Shown: one piece after another, positions 8,785 to 18,553 of the stretch | How positions within the stretch are numbered: position 1 is the first letter of the stretch | Layout of the letters: every line of letters starts with the position of its first letter | NCBI GenBank assembly: GCA_963825335.1 | Contig: CAWGSP010000001.1 | Span: forward strand, 682,001 to 746,000 | Direction of reading: 5' to 3' | DNA: 64,000 nucleotides | DNA from: Methanobacterium_B sp963825335 | GTDB taxonomy: Archaea > Methanobacteriota > Methanobacteria > Methanobacteriales > Methanobacteriaceae | Notes under the pieces: model-generated | What the model was told of the DNA's origin: nothing | The model's input: only the letters and a program-made list of their open reading frames with translations | The model's database searches: none | Made by a program: the position numbers and the translations under genes

Positions 8785-9861
8785 TCACCGATTAAACATT
8801 TCCCTACAGAGATCCTCTGTTCTGATTCGTATATCATCAATTGAAATACCCTTAAGAATTGCAGCAAACATTGCACCACCTGCCCCCACACCTTCCTTTA
8901 CTGAACCTTTAGTATAATTAACAAGCCCTGAAGTTTTTGATTTTTCAAAGAATGGATCTACGGCTATTATGGTGATATCTGAAATCTGATTGGTTATGAA
9001 GTTGATATCCGATGTTTCATCTTCCGAAACAAAAACCGTAGTGGCTATTGATAAACGACTGAAATCAAATTTGGGCGATATTCCTTTAATTACAGCACAT
9101 ACAGCAGTCATTTGTGTGCCTCCAGCTAATGTAACAGGTACTGTGCTACCCATTGTGATACCAGCGACAGCAGGAATCATTGGGTCACCAACAGCATTGA
9201 TTGCTTTAAATGGTTCTGATTTGAGATCTCCCGGCTTATTACCCGAGATTACCAGACCATTGTCAACGACTTGGTGTTTTAATAAATGTGGATTTTCAGG
9301 AGTACTACCACTCATCATATGATCCACATCATAGCCCATGGCTGTTAAAACTCCTAAAGCTGTAGTAGTACCAGCAGGAGTACTCTCACCTATCACTAGA
9401 TGATCTGTTAACTTGGAAAGTGTTTTACCAAGCATCACCCCTTTTTCAAAGATCTCCTTCGAATTTGGTACTGCTGATCCTGTGTTAACATCCCCTCCAG
9501 GAATTTCATTCAAATGTATATACGGTACATTCGGTTTGACAGCTGCCCCGGCATCTATCACTAAAAATGGAATATCCCCCAGATCGAGAGCCGCTTTTGT
9601 TATAACTGCAGGTGTCGGTGTCGAAATACCTTCAATTACGGTTTTAGGAATTTCTGGGAGACAAATGGGGCATCCGAGCATTACAAGCTCTACATCAGCT
9701 GCAGGAGTGTAATCAGTTAATTCTGGAGTTGCTCCAGCACCAGTTATTCCTATTATTCTTGATGTAAGGGTATTGGCTATTACACATAAAAATAATGAAT
9801 CTTTATTTTCTATTGTTTGTATTATCTCTGATGATCCGTAACACTTCAATGATCTGTCCAT
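8785..9861 (-). CDS. CobT-like nicotinate-nucleotide phosphoribosyltransferase (UPF0284)
   Basis: The 358-residue protein belongs to the archaeal family related to bacterial CobT, which activates the lower-ligand base of cobamides by attaching ribose phosphate from nicotinate mononucleotide. Supporting stretches are GITGAGATPELTDYTPAAD, then FLVIDAGAAVKPNVP, IGESTPAGTTTALGVLTAMG and GSTPENPHLLKHQVV. A longer frame exists, but a GGTGAG ribosome-binding site at 9865-9870 fixes the ATG at 9861. Other cobamide genes (cbiB, cbiG, a cbiH type) lie 45-50 kb away in this window. The base activated in this organism cannot be read from the sequence. Confidence 0.85.
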   Translation of the reverse strand: MDRSLKCYGSSEIIQTIENKDSLFLCVIANTLTSRIIGITGAGATPELTDYTPAADVELVMLGCPICLPEIPKTVIEGISTPTPAVITKAALDLGDIPFLVIDAGAAVKPNVPYIHLNEIPGGDVNTGSAVPNSKEIFEKGVMLGKTLSKLTDHLVIGESTPAGTTTALGVLTAMGYDVDHMMSGSTPENPHLLKHQVVDNGLVISGNKPGDLKSEPFKAINAVGDPMIPAVAGITMGSTVPVTLAGGTQMTAVCAVIKGISPKFDFSRLSIATTVFVSEDETSDINFITNQISDITIIAVDPFFEKSKTSGLVNYTKGSVKEGVGAGGAMFAAILKGISIDDIRIRTEDLCREMFNR

Positions 9862-10015
9862 TGTCTCACCTTTCTGAATATCTGAATTTGTTATAAAATG
9901 ATATACATAATAACAACTTATCTTAAATCTTGACAAGTAAATAGTTTAATAAAGAATTTATTTTAATATCTTAAAAATTTATAATAAATTATCAATTTAT
10001 AAAACTAGTGGAAAA

Positions 10016-11662
10016 GTGACTAAACTGATATGTATAGGAATTGAAGGCACTGCAGAAAAGACAGGTGTTGGGATTGTTGATTCTGAAGGCCATATATTAT
10101 CATCTGTAGGAAATCCACTCATACCTGAAAGTGGAGGAATCCATCCAAGAGAAGCTGCTGAACATCATGCATCCTCAATTGTACCACTGGTTAAAGAAGC
10201 TCTAAAAAAATCAGGATTGCACTTAAATGACATCGATCTCGTAGCTTTCTCAAGAGGCCCTGGGCTGGGACCTGCACTGAGAACCGTTGCTACAGCAGCT
10301 AGAAGTCTTTCCTTGTCACTTAATATTCCGATTGTTGGTGTGAACCACTGCATAGGACATGTTGAGATAGGAAAATTAACCACTAATGCTGTTGACCCTG
10401 TGACACTTTACGTTAGTGGGGGAAACACACAAATTATAGCATTTGAAGATGGTAAATACAGAGTATTTGGTGAGACACTAGACATTGCAATGGGTAATTG
10501 TTTGGACCAGTTCAGCAGAGCAGTTGGTTTGGGACATCCCGGAGGTCCTAAAGTAGAAGAAATGGCAAAAAAATCATCAAAATATGTAAAGCTCCCATAT
10601 ACTGTTAAAGGCATGGATTTATCATTTTCAGGTCTTTTAACTGCTGCCATAAGAAAATATGAATCAGGAGAAGCTTTAGAAGATGTTTGCTACAGTCTTC
10701 AAGAAACTGCGTTTTCAATGCTTATCGAAGTAACAGAAAGAGCAATTGCACATGCTAAAAAAACTGAGGTAATGCTCTGTGGTGGAGTGGCAGCGAATTC
10801 TCGCTTGAGAGAAATGGTTTCTGTGATGTGTAATGAACACTACGCAGATTTTTATATTCCACCTCCAGAGTACTGCGGAGATAATGGGGCCATGATTGCT
10901 TGGATGGGGCAATTAATGTACAAAAATGGACTTATCAAAGGATTAGAAGATACTGGAGTTATACAGAAGTTTAGAACAGATCAGGTAGATGTTCCGTGGA
11001 TGAAAAGTTCAAATGAACACCTAAAATTACCTCCAGAAATTATGGAAAAGGGAGCAGAAGCCAACATCTACTATGGTGGTTGGATGAATGAAGAAGTAAT
11101 TATAAAAAATAGAATTCCAAAAACGTACCGAATACCAGAAATTGACAATTTCCTCAGGAAAAAACGTACTATTACCGAGGCAAAATTAATAGCATATGCC
11201 AAGACATGTGGTGTCAAAACTCCAGTATTGTACGATATTGACAAGTCTGAAAGTTCTATCTATATGGAAAAAATAAATGGAAAAACTGTTAAAGATATCT
11301 TTGAGGAATTTGTTGATTCTGATCCATCACTGTTTTTAAATATCTGCAGAAAAATAGGCAAAAATATATCAAAACTACATAACTGCAACATAATTCATGG
11401 CGACCTTACAAGCTCCAATATGATCATTAAAAATGATGATTTGTATTTGATAGACTTTGGATTAGGCAAAATATCCGAATTAACTGAAGATAAAGGTGTA
11501 GATCTTTTAGTTTTCAAAAAGGCAATTTCCAGCATACATCATAACATTTCAGAGGAATGCTACAGATATGTCCTTGAAGGATATAGGAATGCAGATGATT
11601 GTGATGCTATCATAAAAAAGGTTGAGGATATTGAAAGACGGGGACGTTATATAAGTAGATAG
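10016..11662 (+). CDS. Kae1-Bud32 fusion (KEOPS tRNA t6A synthesis)
   Basis: This is the core of the KEOPS complex, which transfers threonylcarbamoyl to A37 of tRNAs reading ANN codons. Residues 1 to about 325 are Kae1, an ASKHA fold with the metal-binding His pair H111/H115 in HCIGH, SGGNTQ, and MLCGGVAANSRLREM. Residues from about 340 to 548 are the Bud32 kinase/ATPase, with IIHGDLTSSNM (catalytic Asp463) and DFG at 480. The fusion is known from several archaea. The GTG start at 10016 has only a weak ribosome-binding site, but the protein begins where the family does. It is divergent from the CobT-like gene. Confidence 0.95.
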   Translation: MTKLICIGIEGTAEKTGVGIVDSEGHILSSVGNPLIPESGGIHPREAAEHHASSIVPLVKEALKKSGLHLNDIDLVAFSRGPGLGPALRTVATAARSLSLSLNIPIVGVNHCIGHVEIGKLTTNAVDPVTLYVSGGNTQIIAFEDGKYRVFGETLDIAMGNCLDQFSRAVGLGHPGGPKVEEMAKKSSKYVKLPYTVKGMDLSFSGLLTAAIRKYESGEALEDVCYSLQETAFSMLIEVTERAIAHAKKTEVMLCGGVAANSRLREMVSVMCNEHYADFYIPPPEYCGDNGAMIAWMGQLMYKNGLIKGLEDTGVIQKFRTDQVDVPWMKSSNEHLKLPPEIMEKGAEANIYYGGWMNEEVIIKNRIPKTYRIPEIDNFLRKKRTITEAKLIAYAKTCGVKTPVLYDIDKSESSIYMEKINGKTVKDIFEEFVDSDPSLFLNICRKIGKNISKLHNCNIIHGDLTSSNMIIKNDDLYLIDFGLGKISELTEDKGVDLLVFKKAISSIHHNISEECYRYVLEGYRNADDCDAIIKKVEDIERRGRYISR

Positions 11663-11800
11663 AATACAGAGTCCTTGCTTAATCAACTCTGTATTAACTA
11701 TATCAAACATTGGTTAGAAAGCATTTATTGATCAATTAATTATGTTCTTAAATTTATGTCAACCAGAAAAAATATGTTCACAAATTCTGTCAAGTTTAAT

Positions 11801-11810
11801 TATATAAATA
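11801..11810 (+). promoter_or_regulatory. TATA box of the HAD phosphatase gene
   Basis: TATATAAATA lies 24-33 bases before the ATG at 11834. The predicted transcript therefore begins within a few bases of the start codon, and no ribosome-binding site is visible. The mRNA is probably leaderless or nearly so. Confidence 0.5.
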
Positions 11811-11833
11811 TAAGATGATGTATACAGTCTATC

Positions 11834-12721
11834 ATGAGTAGAGATGTGCTTAAAAGTTGGAATGATGGAGCAGTCAAGGAATCTATTATTAATTTTCTTG
11901 ATTCAACCATAAAAGATGGCCCAAATTACATCAGACCAGAAGATAGAATTGCGGCCTTTGATAATGATGGTACTCTATTTGTTGAGAAGCCAATGCCAGT
12001 TCAGTTTAATTTTATAATGAAATCATTAATATCAGAAACTAAAAATAATCCTTCTTTAAAAAATAAACAACCATATAAATCTATATTAGAGAAGGATGAA
12101 AATTTACATCGCATGTTAGCCCAACAAGATACTGAGACAGTATTAGGTATTGTAGCGGCATATGATAAGATCGTTTATGGGCAAACTCCTGAACAGTACG
12201 AATCAAATGTGCGCAACTTTTTCACAACTCAGAAACCTAATAAATGCGCAGCTAGTTACACTGAATTGGTTTACAAACCAATGTTAGAACTTTTTGAATT
12301 ATTAAAGAGTTATGATTACCGAGTTTTCATATGTTCAGGTAGTTGTCGTGATTTTATTCATATAATCTCTGAGGAGATATACGGCATATATAAAGAGAAC
12401 ATAATAGGAACTATTTCTGAATATGAATATGATAACGGTGTGTTACGCAAGGTTAAAGATGCTTTTGGAGGATTAGTCGTTGGTCCGGAAAAAGTTCAGC
12501 ATATATTTGGTCGAACTGGACGTTTTCCCATATTTGCAGCAGGTAATGCTAATGGTGATATCGAAATGCTGGGTTCGGCTAAGTTCAAGTTACTCGTGAA
12601 TCACGATGATCATGAACGTGAATATGCTTACACTGGTGGGGCCGAGAGAATATTGGATATAGCTAAAGAAAACAATTACACGATTATAAGCATGAAAAAT
12701 GATTGGAAAACAATTTTCTAG
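11834..12721 (+). CDS. HAD-superfamily phosphatase
   Basis: A haloacid-dehalogenase-like hydrolase of 295 residues. Motif I is AAFDNDGTLF with nucleophile Asp43 and acid Asp45. Motif II is VFICSGSC. A Lys lies in the GPEKVQHIFG region, and motif IV is AAGNANGDIEML. The large helical insert after motif I is a type 1 cap, as in phosphoserine-phosphatase-like members. The substrate cannot be deduced. It stands alone with its own TATA box. Confidence 0.8.
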   Translation: MSRDVLKSWNDGAVKESIINFLDSTIKDGPNYIRPEDRIAAFDNDGTLFVEKPMPVQFNFIMKSLISETKNNPSLKNKQPYKSILEKDENLHRMLAQQDTETVLGIVAAYDKIVYGQTPEQYESNVRNFFTTQKPNKCAASYTELVYKPMLELFELLKSYDYRVFICSGSCRDFIHIISEEIYGIYKENIIGTISEYEYDNGVLRKVKDAFGGLVVGPEKVQHIFGRTGRFPIFAAGNANGDIEMLGSAKFKLLVNHDDHEREYAYTGGAERILDIAKENNYTIISMKNDWKTIF

Positions 12722-13121
12722 ACATGATTTATTACTGTTGTTAAACAACAAAGATGAATCATTCTTTTTGTTACATCCCCACTAAACATAACCTAAAATT
12801 ACAATCAGTCCAATATCAAGTTTTCTATCATTTGCAGTATTATATACTCCATCTAAACATTTCGAAATAATTTATATGAAAAAAATGGGCAATTATTTTT
12901 AAAAGAACGCTGTTTATGTTCGTGTTGCAACATATTCTTTAATCAAATATATCCAAAATATAATTGTCTTAATTCTCCATATTGCAATTAGGATGATAAA
13001 TTTCAAGGATCAAGAATAATTAGTATCTGAAAGACTAAGATAGTATGTAGATTGTTGCAATTGTAGCTATATTAGGTTAATGATAGATATTGAATTAAAT
13101 CAGGAAATAGTGGGTCTAATA
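12722..13121. other. Gap with a short perfect hairpin
   Basis: TGTTGTT-A-AACAACA (12736-12750) follows the HAD gene by 14 bases and may act in termination, though no T run follows at once. The rest is AT-rich. A TATA-like TAGCTATATTAG (around 13062-13073) lies ahead of the next gene. I find no convincing gene here. Confidence 0.45.
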
Positions 13122-13706
13122 ATGTCCGAATCGAATGATCTTTTAAACAGCATAACATTTATAACTGGTAACCAACACAAAGTAAAAGAAGCCAAAGGAA
13201 TCTTTGATAACTTTGGAATAGAACTGGAACATGCAGACTTAGGTTACCCCGAAATCCAAGGAACATTGGTCGAAGTAGCTAAGTATGGTGCAAAACATGT
13301 TGCCAAACGTCTGGGCAAACCAGTGATAGTTGAAGACGCAGGAATTTTTATAAAATGCCTTAAATGGTTTCCTGGAACTTATTCATCCTATGTTCAGGAT
13401 ACATTAGGAAATCATGGCATATTAAAATTGATGAGTGATTATAAAGACAGATACGCCGAATTCAGGTCGGCTGTTGGGTTCTGCACCCCCAAAACCGAGC
13501 CCGAGATTTTTTTTGGCACTGTCAGCGGTAGTATAGGATACTTAGAAAAGGGCACTAAAGGTTTTGCATACGACCCCCTATTTAAACCTGAAGGATACGA
13601 AAAAACCTTCGGAGAACTAAGCATAAGTGAAAAAAATGAATTTTCTCACCGCAGGAGATCGCTTGAAAAATTCGCAGAATGGTATAAAGATTATAGAGGT
13701 GATTAG
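13122..13706 (+). CDS. ITP/XTP pyrophosphatase (Ham1/RdgB family)
   Basis: It removes non-canonical purine triphosphates (ITP, dITP, XTP) by hydrolysis to the monophosphate and pyrophosphate. The signature TFITGNQHKVKEA opens the protein. VIVEDAGIFI holds the catalytic Asp, and FAYDPLFKPEGYEKTFGEL with SHRRRSLEKFAEW closes it. I preferred the ATG at 13122 because it starts close to the first beta strand. An in-frame ATG at 13080 would add 14 residues with no family support. Neither has a strong ribosome-binding site. The stop codon abuts the ATG of rpsO. Confidence 0.92.
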   Translation: MSESNDLLNSITFITGNQHKVKEAKGIFDNFGIELEHADLGYPEIQGTLVEVAKYGAKHVAKRLGKPVIVEDAGIFIKCLKWFPGTYSSYVQDTLGNHGILKLMSDYKDRYAEFRSAVGFCTPKTEPEIFFGTVSGSIGYLEKGTKGFAYDPLFKPEGYEKTFGELSISEKNEFSHRRRSLEKFAEWYKDYRGD

Positions 13707-14108
13707 ATGGCAATAAAGCCCGAATGGACAGAATACTCAAATGAAGAAATTGAAGAATTAGTATTGAAACTCAGAAAAGAAGGTAAAACCACCAGTGTTA
13801 TCGGAGTTATATTAAGGGATCAGTATGGAATTCCTGATGTTAAAACCGTGACAGGGGATAAAATAACAGCAATTCTTGAAAAAAACGGCCAGGGAGAAGA
13901 ATACCCTGAAGAACTTATTAATTTAATAAAAAAAGCCGTTAACATACGAGACCACTTATTAGAGAACCCAAAGGACCTTCACACCAAAAGAGGACTCAGG
14001 ATCATCGAATCCAAAATTAGAAGACTCGTAAGATACTATGTAAGGGAAGGTGTGCTCCCTGAAGGATGGAGATATGATCCAAAAACAGCAGCACTCCTTG
14101 TTAAATAA
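13707..14108 (+). CDS. rpsO: 30S ribosomal protein uS15 (archaeal S15)
   Basis: The 133-residue archaeal/eukaryotic type has an N-terminal extension (KPEWTEYSNEEIEELVLKL) before the conserved helices with LLENPKDLHTKRGLRI and RLVRYYVREGVLPEGWRY. It binds 16S rRNA in the platform of the small subunit. A GAGGTGAT ribosome-binding site lies inside the preceding gene, whose stop touches this ATG. The next gene starts within this one. The tight packing argues for one operon. Confidence 0.97.
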   Translation: MAIKPEWTEYSNEEIEELVLKLRKEGKTTSVIGVILRDQYGIPDVKTVTGDKITAILEKNGQGEEYPEELINLIKKAVNIRDHLLENPKDLHTKRGLRIIESKIRRLVRYYVREGVLPEGWRYDPKTAALLVK

Positions 14109-15438
14109 GGCTGAAGAAGCCTGCGATGTATTACGCAGACACATAAAACGGGATCATGTTGTGAGAATAATTTCTCACAACGATGCCGATGGAATATCAG
14201 CAGCAGGTGTGATGTGTAATGCTGTTACCAGGCAAAATGGTAAATTCCATGTTACAATAGTCCCAAGGTTGAAGGACGAAGTACTTTCAAAATTTTTAAA
14301 AGAAAAATATAAATTATTTGTTTTCTGTGACATGGGCAGTGGAAATCTCAAAGGATTAGGTCGTCTTAAGGGCGAAGTCATAGTAGCTGACCACCACCAA
14401 ACATCCCATCCCAACACTGACACCCCCGAAAATATAATTCATGTTAACCCACACCTCTATGGATTAGATGGCACCAAAGATGTGAGCGCCTCGGGTGTTT
14501 CATATTTAACAATCCGGCCAATGGGATATACAAATCTATCTGGATTAGCCATAGTTGGAGCTTTTGGAGATATGCAGCATAGAAATGGTTTTTCGGGTAT
14601 AAATAAGATGATAATAGATGAAGGAGTAAAATCTGGAGATATAGAGATACACGACGACTTCAAAATTGCTTACAAAGAACAAGAGCCGCTTTATAAAGCA
14701 CTATCATACACTTTAAATCCGGTTATTCCAAATGTTTCAGGTGATGAAGAAGGATCTGTCACATTTCTCGAGAAAATTGGAATTTCATATGGGATCAAAT
14801 TTTCTGAACTAGGAAACGAAGAAAAGGACATTCTCAAAAATGAGCTTGTTCAACTAAATCCAGAAATATTCAGCAGTGTTTATAGTGTGCCTTCCGAAAT
14901 ACCCGAACTCAGAAATCTGGAAGATTACGCAAATATTCTCGATGCTTGTGGAAAAAATAAGAAGCATGGAGTGGGGCTCAGTATCTGCCTAGGAGATAGG
15001 GAAAACTCCATAAAAGAAGCCAACATAATGGTCAAAAGTTACAGGGATGACTTAGTCAGTGGTTTAGAATGGATTAGGAAGGAAGGATCAGTGATTCAAG
15101 ATTATATACAGTACATATATACCGAAGAAAAACGTAAGAAACGTGTGATGGGCACACTTTCAAGTATAGGATTAGATTTGAAAATTTTAGACCCGGAAAA
15201 ACCCGTTCTAGCCATGTCCCGTATGGATAACATAATAAAAGTATCTGGGAGAACAACGACTAAATTAACTGATAAAGGTGTAAATTTAGGATATGCTCTT
15301 GAAAATGCATCAAAAAGCTTCAATGGATCTGGCGGAGGTCATAATATCGCAGCAGGAGCAGTTATACCATACAGGGAAATGGATAATTTTTTGAACCTAG
15401 TCGATGAAATCGTTAGAACGCAACTAACAGCAAACTGA
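14074..15438 (+). CDS. Archaeal RecJ-like DHH phosphoesterase
   Basis: A 454-residue DHH-DHHA1 protein of the archaeal RecJ/GAN type. The metal-binding motifs are ISHNDADGISAAG near residue 35, FCDMGSG, and VADHHQT near residue 105. The C-terminal substrate domain ends GSGGGHNIAAGAVIP. Family members act on single-stranded DNA or RNA, and some bind the replicative GINS complex. I took the ATG at 14074 because GGATGGAGA precedes it. The ORF extends eight codons further without a better site. It overlaps rpsO by 35 bases in another frame. Confidence 0.88.
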   Translation: MIQKQQHSLLNKAEEACDVLRRHIKRDHVVRIISHNDADGISAAGVMCNAVTRQNGKFHVTIVPRLKDEVLSKFLKEKYKLFVFCDMGSGNLKGLGRLKGEVIVADHHQTSHPNTDTPENIIHVNPHLYGLDGTKDVSASGVSYLTIRPMGYTNLSGLAIVGAFGDMQHRNGFSGINKMIIDEGVKSGDIEIHDDFKIAYKEQEPLYKALSYTLNPVIPNVSGDEEGSVTFLEKIGISYGIKFSELGNEEKDILKNELVQLNPEIFSSVYSVPSEIPELRNLEDYANILDACGKNKKHGVGLSICLGDRENSIKEANIMVKSYRDDLVSGLEWIRKEGSVIQDYIQYIYTEEKRKKRVMGTLSSIGLDLKILDPEKPVLAMSRMDNIIKVSGRTTTKLTDKGVNLGYALENASKSFNGSGGGHNIAAGAVIPYREMDNFLNLVDEIVRTQLTAN

Positions 15439-15471
15439 ATCTAATCTTAAATCCAACTAGTGGGTGATACC

Positions 15472-16662
15472 ATGTACCTAACACATGAAGAAGAAAATAT
15501 GTATAATGGAGAGGAAGGACCAGCTGTTGCAAAATGCATGGAAATTCTAGTGGCTCTTGGAGATATTTATGGCGCTGAAAACCTTGTCAAGATAAGCTCA
15601 GCCCAAATATCTGGTGTTTCGTATAAAACAATTGGGGATGCTGGGCTAGAATTTCTTCAAGAACTTTCAAAAGATGCTCGTGTAAGAGTTCCTTCAACAC
15701 TAAATCCTGCTGGTGTTGATTTAGAAATATGGAAAGAACTTGGATTCTCTGAAGAATTCACTTGCAAACAGCTCGCAATTGTTGAAGCATATCAAAAAAT
15801 GGGAGTTTCTACTACTTGTACTTGTACGCCCTATTTAGTTGGTAATGTTCCGATGTATAAATCCCATATTGCTTGGTCTGAATCTTCAGCTGTATGTTAT
15901 GCAAACTCGGTTCTAGGTGCCCGTACAAATCGTGAGGGGGGGCCAGGAGCACTTTCAGCAGCCATTTGTGGGAGAACTGCAGAATATGGTTACCACCTAG
16001 ATTCTGAAAGAATTCCTAACTTGATTGTAGATGTTGAAACTGAGTTACTTGGTTCCGATTATGGTGCACTGGGTTATTTAGTTGGAAATATAGTAGGGGG
16101 AGGAATACCCTATTTCAAATTTAAAACCTCACCTTCAACAAATCAACTTAAAGCTCTTGGAGCTGCATTGGCATCATCTGGAGCTGTTGCACTCTATCAT
16201 GTCGAAGATGTTACTCCTGAAAGTGATTGGGCTGTTAAAAATATTGAAAAGAACAAATTAGAAAAATTAACAGTGACAAGGGATGATATTAATGAAACAA
16301 GGCAAAATCTATCGAATACGTGTGAAAAGCCAGATTTAATCTGTGTAGGATGTCCACATGCATCGCTTGAAGAGATTAAACACGTAGCCGAAACTGTAGC
16401 TGGACGACAACTAAAAAACATGCTATGGGTATGTACATCCATTTCAGTTAAAGCTGCAGCAGACAGAATGGGATACAGTGACATAATTAAAAAAGCAGGT
16501 GGAAAAATAGTATGCGACACTTGCATGGTTGTTGCCCCAATCGAAGAACTTAATTACAAAGTGGTTGGTGTTGATTCAGCTAAAGCCGCGAATTATGTTC
16601 CTAATATGTGTGGTATGAAGGTAGTGTACAACGATCTCGAACATCTGATAATAGATAAATAA
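15472..16662 (+). CDS. Aconitase X / phosphomevalonate dehydratase large subunit
   Basis: The 396-residue aconitase-X family protein carries an N-terminal MYLTHEEENMYNGEEGPA, a central STTCTCTPYLVGN with cysteines for the iron-sulfur cluster, SVLGARTNREGGPGAL, and further cysteines near the end in CDTCMVVAPIE. In archaea the large and small AcnX subunits dehydrate mevalonate 5-phosphate in the modified mevalonate pathway to isoprenoid lipids. The small subunit is not in this window. ATG at 15472 is preferred over GTG at 15460 because GGGTGAT lies just upstream. It follows the RecJ-like gene and is the last core gene before the accessory region. Confidence 0.9.
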   Translation: MYLTHEEENMYNGEEGPAVAKCMEILVALGDIYGAENLVKISSAQISGVSYKTIGDAGLEFLQELSKDARVRVPSTLNPAGVDLEIWKELGFSEEFTCKQLAIVEAYQKMGVSTTCTCTPYLVGNVPMYKSHIAWSESSAVCYANSVLGARTNREGGPGALSAAICGRTAEYGYHLDSERIPNLIVDVETELLGSDYGALGYLVGNIVGGGIPYFKFKTSPSTNQLKALGAALASSGAVALYHVEDVTPESDWAVKNIEKNKLEKLTVTRDDINETRQNLSNTCEKPDLICVGCPHASLEEIKHVAETVAGRQLKNMLWVCTSISVKAAADRMGYSDIIKKAGGKIVCDTCMVVAPIEELNYKVVGVDSAKAANYVPNMCGMKVVYNDLEHLIIDK

Positions 16663-16690
16663 ATCAATTATTTATTCGCAACATTATTAT

Positions 16691-16711
16691 TATTTTTTAA
16701 AATTTTTTTTT
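16691..16711 (+). terminator. Oligo-T terminator after aconitase X
   Basis: Runs of six and nine T lie 30-50 bases after the stop codon. No stem precedes them. It marks the end of the core operon. Confidence 0.5.
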
Positions 16712-16916
16712 ATGAAATAAATCAATTACGATTATTCCTTTTTTTATGATCATAATTTCAATACTAATACACATATCCTCACATTTTAATTGGTTGAAAC
16801 AGCATTTTTATATGTTCATTTTTAGATATAGATCAAAATGGGAAAATGGATACAACACCTATATAATTTCATTGAAAGGTGGTAAATATAAATATTAAGT
16901 TGTACTATTATGGATC

Positions 16917-18128
16917 ATGTCTATCGATGTTGATAATGATCCATTAATCATAAAATTTATAGAAGATAAAGCAGATTCAACTAAAACACGATTAAAACGA
17001 TATATTAGGCACTATTGTAATTTTCTAGGAAAAACTCCCACTGACTTAATTAAAGATGCGTACTATGCAAGTAAAAAAGACACACCTCCATGGGAAGTTG
17101 CAGAATATGATTTAAGAGACATATTGAAAAAATTTAAGGAATATCTAGAATCAAAAGACTACAGCGAACGCACGGTAAAAGAAAATATTATCACAGTTAA
17201 ATCTTTTTATAATTCCCGACAAATCACAGTCCCAAAGACAAATTTCAAATACAGGGAAACTGACACAGCAGACAAAGTAGTAAAAACTGTAAAGGATTTA
17301 CCCGGTGCAACTGAAATAAAAAAAGCTCTAACTTTTGCAAACCCGCGTCTAAAGGCGATAATTTTAGTAATGATTAGTAGTGGCATGGATGCCAGTACTA
17401 TAACCTCCCTAAGAGTTAAAGATTTCGTTGAAGGTCTTGAAGACTTGGCTGTGATTAATGAATATGGATTGCTTGATATTGATAAAACTAGAGAAAAAGT
17501 TGATAGAATTAACGGGCCTATTGTTATATGGAATGTTCGTCGACAGAAATTGGGTTTAAACGGACAGGATTATATTACATTCAGTACTCCTGAAGCAATA
17601 ATGGCAATCTTATTTTACTTGGATTCTCACTTTTCACCTAACCTTGATGACCCACTCTTCAGAACCCATAATGGTATGAAAATAAATGATAATCTATTTT
17701 CATATTATTTTAGCAAATTAAATAGGGAGTGTAATTTTGGAATGCTTGGCAGGTTTATTTATTTTAGGAGTCATAATCTTAGAAAATTTTTTGCAAACAA
17801 GATGGATCCTGAGATGGGAAGACGTGATACTGATTATATGATGGGCCACCAAAGAGAAAAAAATAGAGTAGATGGAACTTATTATAAACCAAATATTGAT
17901 GTATTAAGGTTGTTGTATAAACAGCACATGGATAAAGTATCTGTTACCGAGAAAGTTACTTATCGAGAAGTTAATGATGAGCGCCTACAAGAATTGGAAG
18001 CAGGACAAAAAACAAAGGATGAAAAAATAGATAAATTAGAAAAGGAACTGAATGAATTATACCGATTTAAGGAGAACACTGAGAAACTCTTAGTGAATAA
18101 AGAATTTCTCAGAGATATGTCTGAATAA
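16917..18128 (+). CDS. Tyrosine recombinase / integrase
   Basis: A 403-residue site-specific recombinase. An N-terminal SAM-like DNA-binding domain (to about residue 110, with KFKEYLESKDYSERTVKE) precedes the catalytic domain, in which RSHNLRKFF (His-x-x-Arg), MMGHQ and the nucleophile in GTYYKPN are clear. At the site of the first catalytic Arg the sequence is SSGMDASTITSL, with no Arg. A C-terminal coiled coil (about residues 355-395, LQELEAGQKTKDEKIDKLEK) is unusual. The ATG lacks a good ribosome-binding site; AAAGGTGG lies 35 bases upstream. It lies at the left edge of the accessory region. Confidence 0.9.
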   Translation: MSIDVDNDPLIIKFIEDKADSTKTRLKRYIRHYCNFLGKTPTDLIKDAYYASKKDTPPWEVAEYDLRDILKKFKEYLESKDYSERTVKENIITVKSFYNSRQITVPKTNFKYRETDTADKVVKTVKDLPGATEIKKALTFANPRLKAIILVMISSGMDASTITSLRVKDFVEGLEDLAVINEYGLLDIDKTREKVDRINGPIVIWNVRRQKLGLNGQDYITFSTPEAIMAILFYLDSHFSPNLDDPLFRTHNGMKINDNLFSYYFSKLNRECNFGMLGRFIYFRSHNLRKFFANKMDPEMGRRDTDYMMGHQREKNRVDGTYYKPNIDVLRLLYKQHMDKVSVTEKVTYREVNDERLQELEAGQKTKDEKIDKLEKELNELYRFKENTEKLLVNKEFLRDMSE

Positions 18129-18240
18129 TATTAAATTTTTTATTTTCTTTAACAAAATGAATTAATAACCCTTATAATTAAAGAATAGATGCTAGATATC
18201 CTCTCTTTTTAGATGAACTTAATATGTTATAAATTGATCT

Positions 18241-18312
18241 AACTTCCCCATGTCGGAAGTTATATATAAACTAACCCCTATCTGCACCATAATATATGGT
18301 GCAATGCACCAT
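18241..18312 (+). promoter_or_regulatory. Promoter with two sets of operator-like repeats
   Basis: An inverted repeat AACTTCC-N7-GGAAGTT (18241-18261) abuts a TATA box TTATATATAA (18261-18270). Downstream, over the expected start site, are TGCACCAT (18283-18290), ATGGTGCA (18296-18303) and TGCACCAT (18305-18312). The last two form a 19-bp perfect palindrome including flanking T/A. This looks like a tightly controlled promoter for the mini-genes and replication genes. The rest of 18129-18553 holds no gene I can see. Confidence 0.65.
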
Positions 18313-18553
18313 ACCATTTTATATCCAATATCTTTATATATCAGGCTTCCAAATAGTGATAAGCAGGTTGAGTGACTGTATATGGACAAATGTCTATATC
18401 ATAGGAAGTATGTTCGAATGGTGTAGAAAACCGAAGTAGACGATATTGATTAAAAATATTATCTTACCATCCTCTTTCATCGTAATAAGAGTTAAAGTTA
18501 GTAATATGATTAAATCCACAAACCCGCACTTAGAATTAAATGGAGGATGATTA

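Noticed and set aside
11834..12721. HAD gene named phosphoserine phosphatase (serB)
   Set aside because: Motifs fit the superfamily, but the cap and substrate residues do not allow a specific name.
16663..16916. Search for an attachment site at the left edge of the element
   Set aside because: No tRNA end and no repeat recurring near 22.4, 39 or 47 kb could be found by eye.
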